Of a stretch of DNA of 64,000 nucleotides, positions 1-9,470 are shown piece by piece. Positions within the stretch are counted from its first letter, which is position 1. Each line of letters starts with the position of its first letter. The DNA comes from an uncultured Dehalococcoidia bacterium (GTDB lineage: Bacteria; Chloroflexota; Dehalococcoidia; Lucifugimonadales; UBA1123): positions 496,001 through 560,000 of the forward strand of contig CATOSI010000002.1 in NCBI GenBank assembly GCA_951812505.1, written 5' to 3'. Both the position numbers and the translations under genes were made by a program. The notes beneath the pieces were generated by a model, which worked only from the letters and a program-made list of their open reading frames with translations, was not told the DNA's origin and did no database searches.

Positions 1-1766
1 GAACTCTCATCCCGCTTCCGAGGCTCTGGTCCCTCAGCGATATATGGACTATCGGACTCTACGGTAAACGACGACGTGAGACGTTGCACATCGGACTTGA
101 TACGGGGTCTGTCTACGAACTCAAAGTATTCATGGATATCGTAAGCGAGCATCCGTGCGCTCAGTCTACGTTGGCGTTCATACACAGAACCGCGGCTCGG
201 ATCTTCCCCGTAGCTGTCGCGGGAAACGAACTTGGCAGGTTCTCCGCCAGATAGCTCGTGTTCGAGCCTTGCACCTTCAGCCGAGTCCTGCAGTATATAC
301 CAGTCATAGTGCTGGGCCAGCAGCCTCTGACGTGCAACGGCCACTGCAACCTCTGAGGAATCGGAAGTGATCCAGCGCCTACCCCATTTCTCCGCGGCAA
401 TGGCCGAAGTGCCTGAACCACAGGTCGGATCAAGGATAAGGTCGCCGGGGTCGGTGGTCATCAGGATGCACTGCTCTATGACAGCCTGTGGAGTCTGGAC
501 CACGTAGGTCTTGTTTCGGTCACCACGAAACACCCAGTTATTAGCACTGATTGGAGTGCCCAGCAGCTCGTCTTCATAGAGTATCCACCGAGGATTCTTT
601 CCCGTACTGAGATCCATCCGTCCTTGGGCAGCTATAGCGTCCATTCCTTCGTGGCTCACACGCCACTGATTTCCTGTTGGACACGGATAAACCGTCGAAT
701 TGTACGTCCAAGACTCTGACCTACCGGTTGTAGAATGACCAGCCGAATCAAGAGGTAGCCTCTGAAACAGCCTAGCGCCTGCCGGAATCAACTTGTCTGG
801 ATCCTCTCTTTCCCTCCGTGTGAGTGGACGGATAGAGTCATTTGACAACTCCAATCCCACATCAAAGCCCATGCGAGATATTTTGTCAGCCCGATCCGAG
901 GCTTCCTCGTGCAGTTGGTGATACTTCACCTGTGACTTGTCCTTCGCAAACCAGACCAACCAATTGCCGATTTCAGGCAGAAGCCTTGTGCTGTAGTTCA
1001 GACTGGTCACGTAAGGAATTGTTGCCACATGATGCTCATGACCGAATACCTCCGACATGAGCATCGCGGCGACATGTAGGTTGCCAGCTCCTATCTGCAA
1101 AAACATGCTGCCGGTGTCCGACAGCAGTGCCTTTGCCAGAACGAGCTGAAGACGTAGCTGATCCAGATAGCTGTGGACACCATTCTTGTAGCTGTCTCTG
1201 AATGCTTTGACCTGCTCTAGGTCGTAGGGAACGGACTCGAGTGTCTCGGTAACATTGAGGTCATCAATCAGGCCCTGCCAGTTGGAACGGAAGTCGATGT
1301 TGTACGGTGGGTCCATGTAGACCATGTCCACCTTTCCCCTCATACCCTCCCGTTCGAGCAGGGATGCCATCATGCGCTGGGATGGAGCTCTTACAAGGCG
1401 ATTCGTCCAGTTGCCGCTGTGCCGATATGGTTCGAACACCGCTCCATCAGGAGTGCCGTTGAACGTAGAGAACATATCGGACTGGATCGTCTCTGAGTCC
1501 TTCAACATAGAGTTCAGAAACCCCACCGCATTCACCTTCTCGTGGACGTAGAGAGGGCCGTGCATCACAGACACATCGTCGGCCTCCCTACCACGCTTCC
1601 AGGCAAGTCGCGGATAGCTGGACTCTTCCACCTCGATGCTAGCCCGTCTATCAGCGACCGTGGCCTCGTCAAGATCGATGGCCGACTCATGCGTGGGGAG
1701 GGCCAGGCGCTTCCTGCCGACATGTTCATATGCCTGCGCTTCGGAATTCTGAGTGTTTGTTGTCAT
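1..1766 (-). CDS. Type III-like DNA adenine methyltransferase (Mod), 3' end beyond window
   Basis: This reading frame is open from its ATG at 1766 to the left window edge, so its C-terminus is missing and it is absent from the ORF track. The minus-strand translation contains the catalytic motif MDPPYN about 145 residues in. Further on it has the SAM-binding motif DPTCGSGTS. That order (catalytic before SAM-binding) fits the beta class of N6-adenine methyltransferases, which includes type III Mod subunits. The start overlaps the stop of the upstream helicase-nuclease gene as TGATG, with AGAGGAG about 8 nt upstream, so the two are probably translationally coupled. The inferred role is to methylate the recognition site and supply specificity to the complex. 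Confidence 0.9.
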   Translation of the reverse strand, partial: MTTNTQNSEAQAYEHVGRKRLALPTHESAIDLDEATVADRRASIEVEESSYPRLAWKRGREADDVSVMHGPLYVHEKVNAVGFLNSMLKDSETIQSDMFSTFNGTPDGAVFEPYRHSGNWTNRLVRAPSQRMMASLLEREGMRGKVDMVYMDPPYNIDFRSNWQGLIDDLNVTETLESVPYDLEQVKAFRDSYKNGVHSYLDQLRLQLVLAKALLSDTGSMFLQIGAGNLHVAAMLMSEVFGHEHHVATIPYVTSLNYSTRLLPEIGNWLVWFAKDKSQVKYHQLHEEASDRADKISRMGFDVGLELSNDSIRPLTRREREDPDKLIPAGARLFQRLPLDSAGHSTTGRSESWTYNSTVYPCPTGNQWRVSHEGMDAIAAQGRMDLSTGKNPRWILYEDELLGTPISANNWVFRGDRNKTYVVQTPQAVIEQCILMTTDPGDLILDPTCGSGTSAIAAEKWGRRWITSDSSEVAVAVARQRLLAQHYDWYILQDSAEGARLEHELSGGEPAKFVSRDSYGEDPSRGSVYERQRRLSARMLAYDIHEYFEFVDRPRIKSDVQRLTSSFTVESDSPYIAEGPEPRKRDES

Positions 1767-4729
1767 CAGGACAACTCCTCTTTCGCGTCATCTATCATTG
1801 CGTTCAGATTCGATGGGGAGGTCACATACAGGTATTCCCATCTTCCGTACTCGCTGAGATCAGGGTGGGTGTTGACACCAGGAATCCAGTACTCCTCTGC
1901 GTACCTCCGCTTCACATGGTCGCTGCTGCGCTCCTCGCCCTTCACCTCTATCACGATGTTCAGGATGCTGGCGTCATCCAGTTTCACCTGTGCGACAAAG
2001 TCCGGATGATATCGACGCCAGACGCCACCACTGTCGGAATCGAGCCAAGGGATGTGCCAGCCAAGCCGTTCGTTCCTCACCCATCTGAGTACGTCATCGC
2101 GGAGGTCCAGGGCCTGTGCAACCTGCACCTCCCACCCACTATCACATACGGCATGGCTGATTTCGGACTTGCTCGTTTCACACACGTCCTGACGTCGGGT
2201 CTCGAACTCATCGAACGGCGCGGTGAACCGCCACGCAACGTTGTCGTCAAGCCTTGCGTCGACTCGGCGAGCCCGGGCCCGCTCACCGGCCCTGGTCGCT
2301 CGCTCCAGCCATTCGGCGAGTCCATAGGCCTCCGCGTCCGACGAGTCAGTGTAAACGCTTCCGTCAGTGACGGTTAAGAGTCCGCGGAACATGGCCCTGT
2401 CGACAACTCTGAGAGACTGCCGGAACAGTGCTGCTCTATCGATGCTGGCCGACCCCTCATGCTCTCTGACGAGCTGCCCGGCAAACTGCGCCGCAGCCAG
2501 AAAGGCGACCCTGCGGAATCCAATCGGATCCGCGGTTAGCGTCTCCTCCGGGCCGAGGGTTGCGCCGAGCATCGTCTCGCGCTGGCTGAGGGGGACAAGC
2601 TCCAGTTCCGGAACTTCCTCCCAGTCCTCCACACCGACCACCATCTCCTCATCTCCGCCGAATGCCTCATATTCAACCACATTCGGCCATCGCACACGAT
2701 ACTCTTCGCGTCCCGGCACCAGACCGACAGTGTAGGTTTTCACCGGTTCCTTTGGTTCCGAGGATCCTGTTTCTTCAGATGGGGGAACATAGCTCCAGGG
2801 GACGCCAACGACTGTGGAGTATTCGGGATCGAACCGCCTGGTGTCGTCATCGATTTCGTATATGCGCCTCCGCAGTGTCCTGCCACCCACCTGTTCACAA
2901 AGGAGTTGAGAACCGAACGCCCGGAACCCCACCATGTGTGTAACGGTCCTAGCATCCCACCCCTCGGTGATCATACCAACGCTGACAACGCAGCGGACGC
3001 GAGCGCCTGGCAAGCCAGGCTTCCCAACTGTATTTAGGACACGCCTGAGAACCTCCCGGTCATCCCCTTCTGACAGCCTGCGCTTGTCGCGCCTGTCCTC
3101 GCTCAATCGCGCGTTGGGAAATCTGTCCCGATACAGGTCTGCCAAGACACGTATCGGCTTGGCCAGCGCCTGGTTGAGATCGCCCTCGTTCGATTCCATC
3201 TTCGAGTGCATCAGGATGGTGCTCGGCTCGTCGTATGGCCTGCCGTTGGCGTCCCAGTTACTGAGAAGCTCTCCCAGGCGTCCTGGGTATGCAACTCCTT
3301 CTTCTTGCTCATACCCGGCGATGTACCTGTACAGACCGTTGGCATTGTTGATCGTATTGCTGACCACAACAAATGCTGGCACCTTCGAGTCACTCCGGTG
3401 CCGCTCCCATTCCTGACTCTCCCTCTCGTAGTCGCTGTACATCGTCTGGAGGGCCGACTCCAGGTCTGAGTTGATACGTCGCTCGCTGAACGGACCCTTG
3501 GTATCCTTCGTCTGATTGTAGATGTCCCTGTAGATCGGTATCTGCTCAACGGACAGATTGTCCGACACCGGGGCCCGCGGTATCTTCACGATGCCTGCCT
3601 CGATTGCGTCCACGATGGAGTAGTCTGATATGACCCAGGGGAAGAGTTTGCCCTTCTGATTGCGGTCGCCTGATATAAACGACGGTGTCGCCGAGAAGTC
3701 CACTGCCGAGTGCAGCTTGGACGCCCTGTGGAGCGCACGAATCGCGCCGTACCAGATCATCGCCTCCCTGCCTTCGACACTTCCTCCCCCGCGCTGGTAG
3801 CAGTGGTGACCTTCATCGTTCAGCACTATGACGGGATCATGTCCATACTCGAAGAGGTCCCCAAGGGCACGGGCCAACGCCTCGCTAGAAGCCTCCCGCT
3901 TGGCGGTGTATCCGGAGACTATCTTGCCCATGCTGGACACACCCATCATATCGACGTTCCTCTGCATGAAAGTCTGGAAGTTGACAACTTCAATCTGAGC
4001 AGAGTTGATGCGCCGGCGATACCCTCCGACCGGCGGCAGCAAGTCCATCTCTGTGTAGACGTCGTTCTGATCCGTCGAGTCAGTCCGTAGACCTGACAGG
4101 AGCCTGTCGCGAACAGTTATGCCCGGCGTGATGGCAACGAACCTGTTCGTGAACCGCTCGTCAGCGACGTACTCCCACCGATTCGCAGCCTGCCACAGCA
4201 CCGTCATAGCCATGACTACCGTCTTGCCGACACCCGTCGCCATCTTTACCGCCCAGCGCCGTATGTTGTCGTTGTACTCCGCATTCACCGCCATAAGGAA
4301 CTCGTTAGTCCGGTCCTCGGGCGCAGCTTCTGTCAGGTAGATGAGCGTTCTGATGGCATCGAGCTGTGCAAAGTAGAGACGAATGCTACGCTCAGAATCC
4401 TCCCAGTATCGTAGGAGAGTCAGCGTGACATCGGTGACTCCCGGATATCCCTTCCGGCGCCAGTCTTCAACCCTCTGCCTGAGCTGGTTGATGTGGTCCA
4501 TCGAACTGAGGGGATCCTGTGTCCCGGGCAGGACCTGCTGGTATCCCATGGGCAGGGGTACGGGGGACAGATACGCTTCCGTTGGACGCCGGCCGGGACT
4601 TGCGTCACCCTTGATCGCCAGTCCGCTGTTATCGACGCGGTAGTGCCAGCACGGAAAGTCGTACGGAGAGTTGATGACAGGTTGACGTACGGGATCGTTC
4701 GGTGGTTTCCCGCACCCTGATTCGCACAT
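1766..4729 (-). CDS. Type III-like restriction endonuclease (Res), helicase-nuclease subunit
   Basis: This is a large SF2 helicase fused to a nuclease. It has a Walker A motif (ATGVGKT, about residue 165-170), a Walker B-like DEGH, a SATPSF motif III, and the motif VI region QVGGRTLRRR. Near the C-terminus, YHPDF followed by VIEVKGEE matches a PD-(D/E)XK nuclease core. The length (about 987 aa) is normal for Res subunits. I prefer the ATG at 4729 to the track start at 4753, because a perfect GGAGG lies 8 nt upstream of it. It would translocate along and cleave unmodified DNA together with Mod, whose gene overlaps its stop codon. Confidence 0.9.
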   Translation of the reverse strand: MCESGCGKPPNDPVRQPVINSPYDFPCWHYRVDNSGLAIKGDASPGRRPTEAYLSPVPLPMGYQQVLPGTQDPLSSMDHINQLRQRVEDWRRKGYPGVTDVTLTLLRYWEDSERSIRLYFAQLDAIRTLIYLTEAAPEDRTNEFLMAVNAEYNDNIRRWAVKMATGVGKTVVMAMTVLWQAANRWEYVADERFTNRFVAITPGITVRDRLLSGLRTDSTDQNDVYTEMDLLPPVGGYRRRINSAQIEVVNFQTFMQRNVDMMGVSSMGKIVSGYTAKREASSEALARALGDLFEYGHDPVIVLNDEGHHCYQRGGGSVEGREAMIWYGAIRALHRASKLHSAVDFSATPSFISGDRNQKGKLFPWVISDYSIVDAIEAGIVKIPRAPVSDNLSVEQIPIYRDIYNQTKDTKGPFSERRINSDLESALQTMYSDYERESQEWERHRSDSKVPAFVVVSNTINNANGLYRYIAGYEQEEGVAYPGRLGELLSNWDANGRPYDEPSTILMHSKMESNEGDLNQALAKPIRVLADLYRDRFPNARLSEDRRDKRRLSEGDDREVLRRVLNTVGKPGLPGARVRCVVSVGMITEGWDARTVTHMVGFRAFGSQLLCEQVGGRTLRRRIYEIDDDTRRFDPEYSTVVGVPWSYVPPSEETGSSEPKEPVKTYTVGLVPGREEYRVRWPNVVEYEAFGGDEEMVVGVEDWEEVPELELVPLSQRETMLGATLGPEETLTADPIGFRRVAFLAAAQFAGQLVREHEGSASIDRAALFRQSLRVVDRAMFRGLLTVTDGSVYTDSSDAEAYGLAEWLERATRAGERARARRVDARLDDNVAWRFTAPFDEFETRRQDVCETSKSEISHAVCDSGWEVQVAQALDLRDDVLRWVRNERLGWHIPWLDSDSGGVWRRYHPDFVAQVKLDDASILNIVIEVKGEERSSDHVKRRYAEEYWIPGVNTHPDLSEYGRWEYLYVTSPSNLNAMIDDAKEELS

Positions 4730-5138
4730 TGTCACTCCTCCTGCCTCGACCATTCATATCTTGGACGACGCATGACAGATGCTCAACTAAGAGCGCCACG
4801 CTGTCAAGGGCGGGGAGATAGAGAAGTGGGCCTTATGGAACTTCGGTGCACTGGGCACCTAGATCTGCCAGAGTAAGTCGTAGATCCTGACACCTATGAG
4901 GTGTGATCATCGGGACCAGTATATCCGTTCTCGGATGAACCGTCCGTGCGATGAGAATGGCACCAACTATCTCAAGCGCAGGCACACTATTGAGGCCCGA
5001 GGTCTTTGAGGTCTGGGAGACTTCCGCCAAAGCCCGCGAGTCCCGGACGATCCTTTCACGCCAGCCTCATTCCAGCGTGAGACGTATCCACCGGATGGGA
5101 CGGGAACTTTGTCGCCCTGCTCGAGTGACCCTCTAACC
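4730..5138. other. Intergenic region upstream of the R-M operon
   Basis: I see no convincing gene here; the ORFs in the track are short and lack family features. It should contain the promoter for the minus-strand restriction-modification operon. The only notable structure is a small palindrome listed separately. Confidence 0.5.
4890..4904. promoter_or_regulatory. Candidate operator upstream of R-M operon
   Basis: ACACCTATGAGGTGT is a perfect 6-bp inverted repeat with a 3-nt centre, about 160 bp upstream of the Res start codon. Its size suits a dimeric repressor site. No controller-protein gene is evident beside it, so the assignment is tentative. Confidence 0.25.
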
Positions 5139-5594
5139 CTATTCGCGCCCTATCAGATAGACGTCTGCCAAGCCGCCGAGTATCTCTTGGAGAGACTTAC
5201 GAACCGACTGGCACACCTCTAGCGCTCGTGAATCTTCCGTCCAGCTGGCGTAGCTAAAGCTTCCGAGGTCATCAATAGCCATGTCCAAGTTCTGCCAGAC
5301 CGCGCGCAGCTTTGCCTCATTTTCGTTGTTGCCCTCACTTTGCCCAATGAGTTCGCTTATCAGAAGATCCTGGGTATCCTGTCCCTCGATTTCGTCCTGC
5401 ACGCTCAACCTCGCCTCCCGAAGGTGGCCCTGTGCAATAAGCTGCCGGACTCTCGCCTGCTCTCCAAACCGTCTTGCCATGGAGGGTGCAGTTCCCCTTC
5501 GGGGTGCGTACGTCTGGTCCTCCAGACAGCTAGCGGCCTGTCCCATCAGCAATTCCGCCATTCTCAAACTGTCTTCAAGAGTGTCCTGCATCAA
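5139..5594 (-). CDS. Hypothetical helical protein
   Basis: This 151-residue protein is charged and appears largely alpha-helical, with no membrane segment, signal peptide or motif I can assign. Its composition looks like a real protein, and antisense frames are poor. It lies upstream of the Res gene on the same strand, separated by about 400 bp, so it could be an accessory to the restriction-modification operon. It could equally be an unrelated island gene. The IS256 insertion at 5730 lies just upstream of its start and may have separated it from its promoter. Confidence 0.5.
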   Translation of the reverse strand: MMQDTLEDSLRMAELLMGQAASCLEDQTYAPRRGTAPSMARRFGEQARVRQLIAQGHLREARLSVQDEIEGQDTQDLLISELIGQSEGNNENEAKLRAVWQNLDMAIDDLGSFSYASWTEDSRALEVCQSVRKSLQEILGGLADVYLIGRE

Positions 5595-5729
5595 TTGGTC
5601 AGATCCTTCTCATCTATCATGTGTTCATGATCATGTCCACCAGCCGCAGGAGAACCAGCTGACCGAACTTAGACCGGATTCAAAGACCTTTTTCAGCGCT
5701 GTCGCTACGGTACCCCTACCGGGCGTCCA

Positions 5730-7093
5730 AGTAGTGTCCCTTAGAGTGGTGTAATAGAGAAGGTGGCCTAGCATAGATAAAGCCACCGCGTCATCCTTAG
5801 AGAAGTAGAAGCTCAATGCAAGGAGGACGGCGATGGCAAGAGACAGTATCGATATTTTGGAGCTATTGCGCAAGCGGGGTGTGGACGGAGACGTGGACTT
5901 TCTTCGCGAGGCGCTGCGGGTGTTGATGGATGCGATCATGGATGCCGAGGTCTCAGCGAGGATCGGCGCCGATCATGGTGAACGGACTCCCGACCGGCTC
6001 ACTCATCGCAACGGGTACCGCTCCCGCACGTGGGACACGAGGGTCGGCACCATGGAGCTTCGCATACCCAAGCTGAGGGAGGGGAGCTACTTCCCTTCTC
6101 TGCTGGAGCCTCGAAGACGCAGTGAGCGAGCACTTCTGGCGGTGATCCAGCAGGCGTACGTCGAGGGTGTGTCGACGAGGCGGGTGGACGACCTGGTCAA
6201 GGCGCTGGGATGCGAGGGCATCTCCAAGAGCCAGGTGTCTCGTATCTGTGTGGAACTCGACGGTGTGGTCGACAGCTTCCTGGGTCGGCCGCTGGACACA
6301 GGACCGTACTGCTACGTGTGGCTGGACGCGCTGAGCCAGAAGGTCAGAGAGGAAGGCAGGATAGTCAACGTATCTGTGGCTGTGGCGACCGCGGTCAACG
6401 CCGAGGGCAAGCGTGAGATAGTGGGTATAGACGTGGGAACGAGTGAGGACGGTGCTGGCTGGCGTTCCTGCGATCCTTATCCGCCAGGGGCCTTACTGGT
6501 GTTCAGTTGGTGACCTCGGATGCACACCGTGGACTGAGGGACGCGATAGCGACTGTGTTCGCCGGCGCCAGTTGGCAGAGATGCCGCACCCACTTCATGA
6601 CCAACCTTCTCACCCGCGTACCCAAGAGTGCCCAGCCCTGGGTTGCGACCATGGTCCGCACGATCTACCAGCAGCCGTCTGCCGAGGAGGTGCACTCCCA
6701 GCTCGACAGAGTCGTGGATCAACTGAGTCCCCGGTTCCCGGAAGCATCCTCGATGTTGGCAGAAGCCGGAACTGACATCTTGGCCTTCACATCCTTCCCC
6801 AGCGCTCACTGGAAGCAGGTGTGGTCGAACAATCCCCAGGAGCGGCTGAACAAAGAGATAAGGCGCAGAACCGACGTGGTGGGCATCTTCCCGAACCGGC
6901 CTGCGGTGCGTCGGCTGATCGGAGCCGTACTGGCCGAGCAGCACGATGAGTGGGTAGTGGGCAGACGATACCTGACGCCGGCTTCAGCGACCTATGACAA
7001 AACGCTGCCGGAGGCCCAGATCACACAGCCGACTGCGGCCTGACTAGAACAAAAGGATTGACGAACTCCCACACCACGTACGGGGACTTGACC
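5730..7093 (+). mobile_element. IS256-family insertion sequence, copy 1 (defective)
   Basis: The boundaries come from comparison with the second copy at 20862-22229: identity starts at AGTAGTGTCCC and ends at GGGGACTTGACC. The element is flanked by a perfect 8-bp target duplication, GGCGTCCA, at 5722-5729 and 7094-7101, as expected for IS256. The imperfect terminal inverted repeats share GTCCC and GTGG blocks. It is 1364 bp, exactly 4 bp shorter than the intact copy, which accounts for the transposase frameshift. Confidence 0.93.
5833..7043 (+). pseudogene. IS256-family transposase, frameshifted
   Basis: The reading frame matches the intact 404-aa copy until about residue 207, where four bases (GTTC) are missing near 6454-6458. 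The rest continues in another frame as the track ORF 6507..7043. Each half aligns to the intact copy, including the WLDAL, TSDAHRGL and NNPQERLNKEI regions that carry the DDE residues. AGGAGG precedes the ATG at 5833. It cannot make full-length transposase on its own, but the intact copy could act on its ends. Confidence 0.93.
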
Positions 7094-7126
7094 GGCGTCC
7101 ATGAGCATGAGCCAGGGATCAGCCCG

Positions 7127-7459
7127 CTAGGTTGTCTCACTTTCTCCAGCGCGAGCAAAGTTCGTGATCACAACTTCCCCCTCCGGGAACTCGGCCACGA
7201 TCTTCAGCCGACCTCCCACTGCCTCGATGTAGGAGCGAAGACTGGAAACGTACACGTCAGCGCGCTGCTCCAGCTTGGCCACCGCCGGCTGGTTCACCTT
7301 CAGCGTCCTGGCGACATCCACCTGCGTCAGTTCCCTGGCGCGGCGAAGCTCGTGCAGCGGCAACTCCGCAATCAGGTCCCTCTTCATGGCGTCAACGCGC
7401 CTGCGGCGCTCCGGGCCGAAGTCCGCGGTCAGTTCACCGAATGGGTGTCGTCCGCTCAT
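7127..7459 (-). CDS. HigA-like XRE-family antitoxin
   Basis: This 110-residue protein has a helix-turn-helix centred on RARELTQVDVARTLKVNQPAV, the pattern of XRE/HigA antitoxins. It follows a RelE/HigB-like toxin gene, and the toxin stop and this start overlap as TGATG. Toxin-before-antitoxin order is characteristic of HigBA-type modules. The inferred role is to bind and neutralise the toxin and to repress the shared promoter, where a palindrome is visible. Confidence 0.85.
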   Translation of the reverse strand: MSGRHPFGELTADFGPERRRRVDAMKRDLIAELPLHELRRARELTQVDVARTLKVNQPAVAKLEQRADVYVSSLRSYIEAVGGRLKIVAEFPEGEVVITNFARAGESETT

Positions 7460-7818
7460 CAGATCAGTCCCTCCCGTCTCAGTTCCTCCAGATGCTCGTC
7501 GTAGAGCGCGTCCGCGATTGGAACGTACTTCTCGTAGAACCTGTCATTGCCGGTCTTGTCCCCTCCGATGAGGAGTATCGACGCCCGCCTGGGGTCGAAG
7601 GCGTAGAAGACCCGGACCGGCCTGCCGCGTCTCTGCACCCGGAGTTCGCGCATGACGCCGTGCCGTGAACTCCTTATGTCCGATGAGTACGGGTGCGGCA
7701 GGTTCGGGCCATACTCCATGAGCAGCTCGACCCTCGCCGCCACGGCGTCCTGCTGGTCCACGGTCCGACCATGCCACCACTCTCCGAACTCGTCGTTGTA
7801 CTCAACTTCCCAGGACAT
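7459..7818 (-). CDS. HigB-like RelE/ParE-superfamily toxin
   Basis: This 119-residue protein resembles the Gp49-like (phage-derived, HigB) branch of the RelE superfamily. It has the core RELRVQRRGRPVRVFYAFDP strand region and a GGDKTGNDRFYEKYVPIAD tail. Family members usually cleave mRNA on the ribosome. It is the first gene of a two-gene operon with the overlapping XRE antitoxin. The IS256 copy ends 34 bp beyond the antitoxin stop codon. Confidence 0.87.
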   Translation of the reverse strand: MSWEVEYNDEFGEWWHGRTVDQQDAVAARVELLMEYGPNLPHPYSSDIRSSRHGVMRELRVQRRGRPVRVFYAFDPRRASILLIGGDKTGNDRFYEKYVPIADALYDEHLEELRREGLI

Positions 7819-7829
7819 GAATCGATTGT

Positions 7830-7845
7830 ATTCCTATCAGGGAAT
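7830..7845. promoter_or_regulatory. Candidate operator of the toxin-antitoxin operon
   Basis: ATTCCTATCAGGGAAT is a near-palindrome with 5-bp arms, 12-27 nt upstream of the toxin ATG. A second ATTCC lies 10 nt further out. Position and size suit antitoxin autoregulation, but this is inferred. Confidence 0.4.
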
Positions 7846-8092
7846 AACCTGCAATATTCCAGCGCCATTTTCTCAGTTAGATCAGACGAGGTCGACAGGA
7901 GAGGTTCCATCGAATCCGGAGATGAGCGCCGTCGTCGCATTCAGGCACATAATCGCAACGACCACGGTTACGAGTCCAATTAATCTATAAACCATGCCGT
8001 CCGGTCGCTCATACTTGTTCCAAGCTCACAGTCGCCAGATATTCTATCCCATCAGCGAGTTCCAATTCCCCTGTGCTCCGACGTCCGCAGCC

Positions 8093-8594
8093 ATGAGAGC
8101 CCTCACGCTACACCAGCCCTGGGCGAGCCTCATCGCCCTGGGACACAAGACGACCGAGACCCGCAGCTGGCCCGCGCCGAAGATGCTGGTCGGCTCCCGT
8201 ATCGCCATCCACGCCGCCAAACGCAGGTCCAGGCGCGACGAGTGGAACGACCGGGTGGCGGAGGCCGTGGCCGGCATGGATATTCCTCTCGGCGTAATTG
8301 TCGCCACCGCCCGGGTGGACGGCTGCGTGAGGGTTCTGAGCAACGGCTTCGCCAGGCTGTCGGAGCCGGCCGACGCCGGGAAGGTATGGGTCGCGAACAG
8401 GTTCAGGCAGGAAACACAGGGACGCCCACCGGATGAATTCTGATCCCTACGGCGATAACTCGGAGGGACGCTGGATATGGCCGCTGTCGCGCGCCAGGCC
8501 AATCAAACCGCCCATCGAGGCGAGGGGCAGACGGGACGTCTGGACACTGCCGCACGACGTCCGCGCGCAGCTGGGAGCCCCATCTGTCCCATAA
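8093..8594 (+). pseudogene. ASCH-domain protein, frameshifted
   Basis: The frame from ATG 8093 begins with the ASCH signature LTLHQPWASLIALGHKTTETRSW and ends at 8443. The remaining ASCH C-terminus lies in the +1-shifted frame from about 8433 to 8594 (DPYGDNSEGRWIW, then ARPIKPPIEARGRRDVW). The two frames together form one ordinary ASCH domain of about 165 residues, so a single frameshift near 8430 broke the gene. ASCH proteins bind RNA or modified nucleotides and are common in phage and island DNA. A programmed frameshift is possible, but no slippery sequence is evident. Confidence 0.75.
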
Positions 8595-8751
8595 CGGGAG
8601 CTTATCGCGGACCGCGGTATCTCTTTATCCACGTCGACGTCTGCAGGAAATCGCCGGGTCGCAGGACTGCCGCGTTGACAGTCGAAATCAACACGGCACA
8701 TCTTTGGGCGAGACAGCAGTTCTGACATTCCGGCACGAATCCGGAGAGTGC

Positions 8752-9058
8752 ATGTCCATCACACCTCAGCCAGAACGCGCCAGCGCGCCGGACGAAGCTC
8801 CCAACCCGCGCCAGCAGTCCGCTGGCCTACCTGGCCGCGCCCTTCAGCCACCCGGACCCGGAGGTCAGACGGCGCAGGCTCAAAGAGGTGAACGGGTACG
8901 CCGCCCACCTGCTCAGCCGCGGCATACTCGCGTTCTCTCCCCTCTCCTATGGAGCGCAGTTCGACTCGCCGGATATTCCGGACAGCGTGTGGTACGAACT
9001 CGGACTATGGATCATGGAAGGCTGCGACCAACTCTGGCTGATCGTGCTCGCCAGGTGA
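8752..9058 (+). pseudogene. DUF1937-like nucleosidase-fold gene, frameshifted fragment
   Basis: The frame ending with TGA at 9058 contains LAYLAAPFSHPDPEVRRRR, then GILAFSPLSYG and VWYELGLWIMEGCDQLW. This is the pattern of the phage-associated DUF1937 family (deoxyribosyltransferase-like fold). The frame has no start codon. A plausible ATG at 8752 is in a different frame, implying a frameshift near 8815. The C-terminus stops early compared with what I expect of the family. It is probably a phage-island relic beside the broken ASCH gene. Confidence 0.55.
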
Positions 9059-9470
9059 TCAGTCGCCGCCGCGCAGTCCTTACGATTCGTTTTGCCGGCA
9101 GTGCTTCAATTTCCACACTGGGTTACCTTTCGCTTCGTAATTGGATAATCATGAACAGGCCCTCACGCTCTCAACTCCTCTTCCGCATATAACCCACCCT
9201 CGCCACCTTTTATACATCACTATGCCAGATCACTTCCGATTCACCGCTGCCTTTTCACCAGACTCCCGAACAGTTCCGCCATGTTGCATTTCTTCAAACT
9301 CCACCCAGTTGAGGTCCCTCCCCCATTCGGGCACGAAGACCTGATTTGGAGCCACGAGATTTACAGCCATTCGAGACACCACGCTGGCCTATTTGCGAGT
9401 AACCCTGCTGTGATAGAGTGGCGAGAACTTTGAAGAACTCGCCCTATTCGACCAACCGGAGACTTTCACG
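9059..9470. other. Intergenic, no gene seen
   Basis: I find no protein family or RNA pattern in this stretch; the ORFs are short and unsupported. It is more AT-rich than the flanking relics and should hold the promoter of the methyltransferase gene. Confidence 0.4.
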
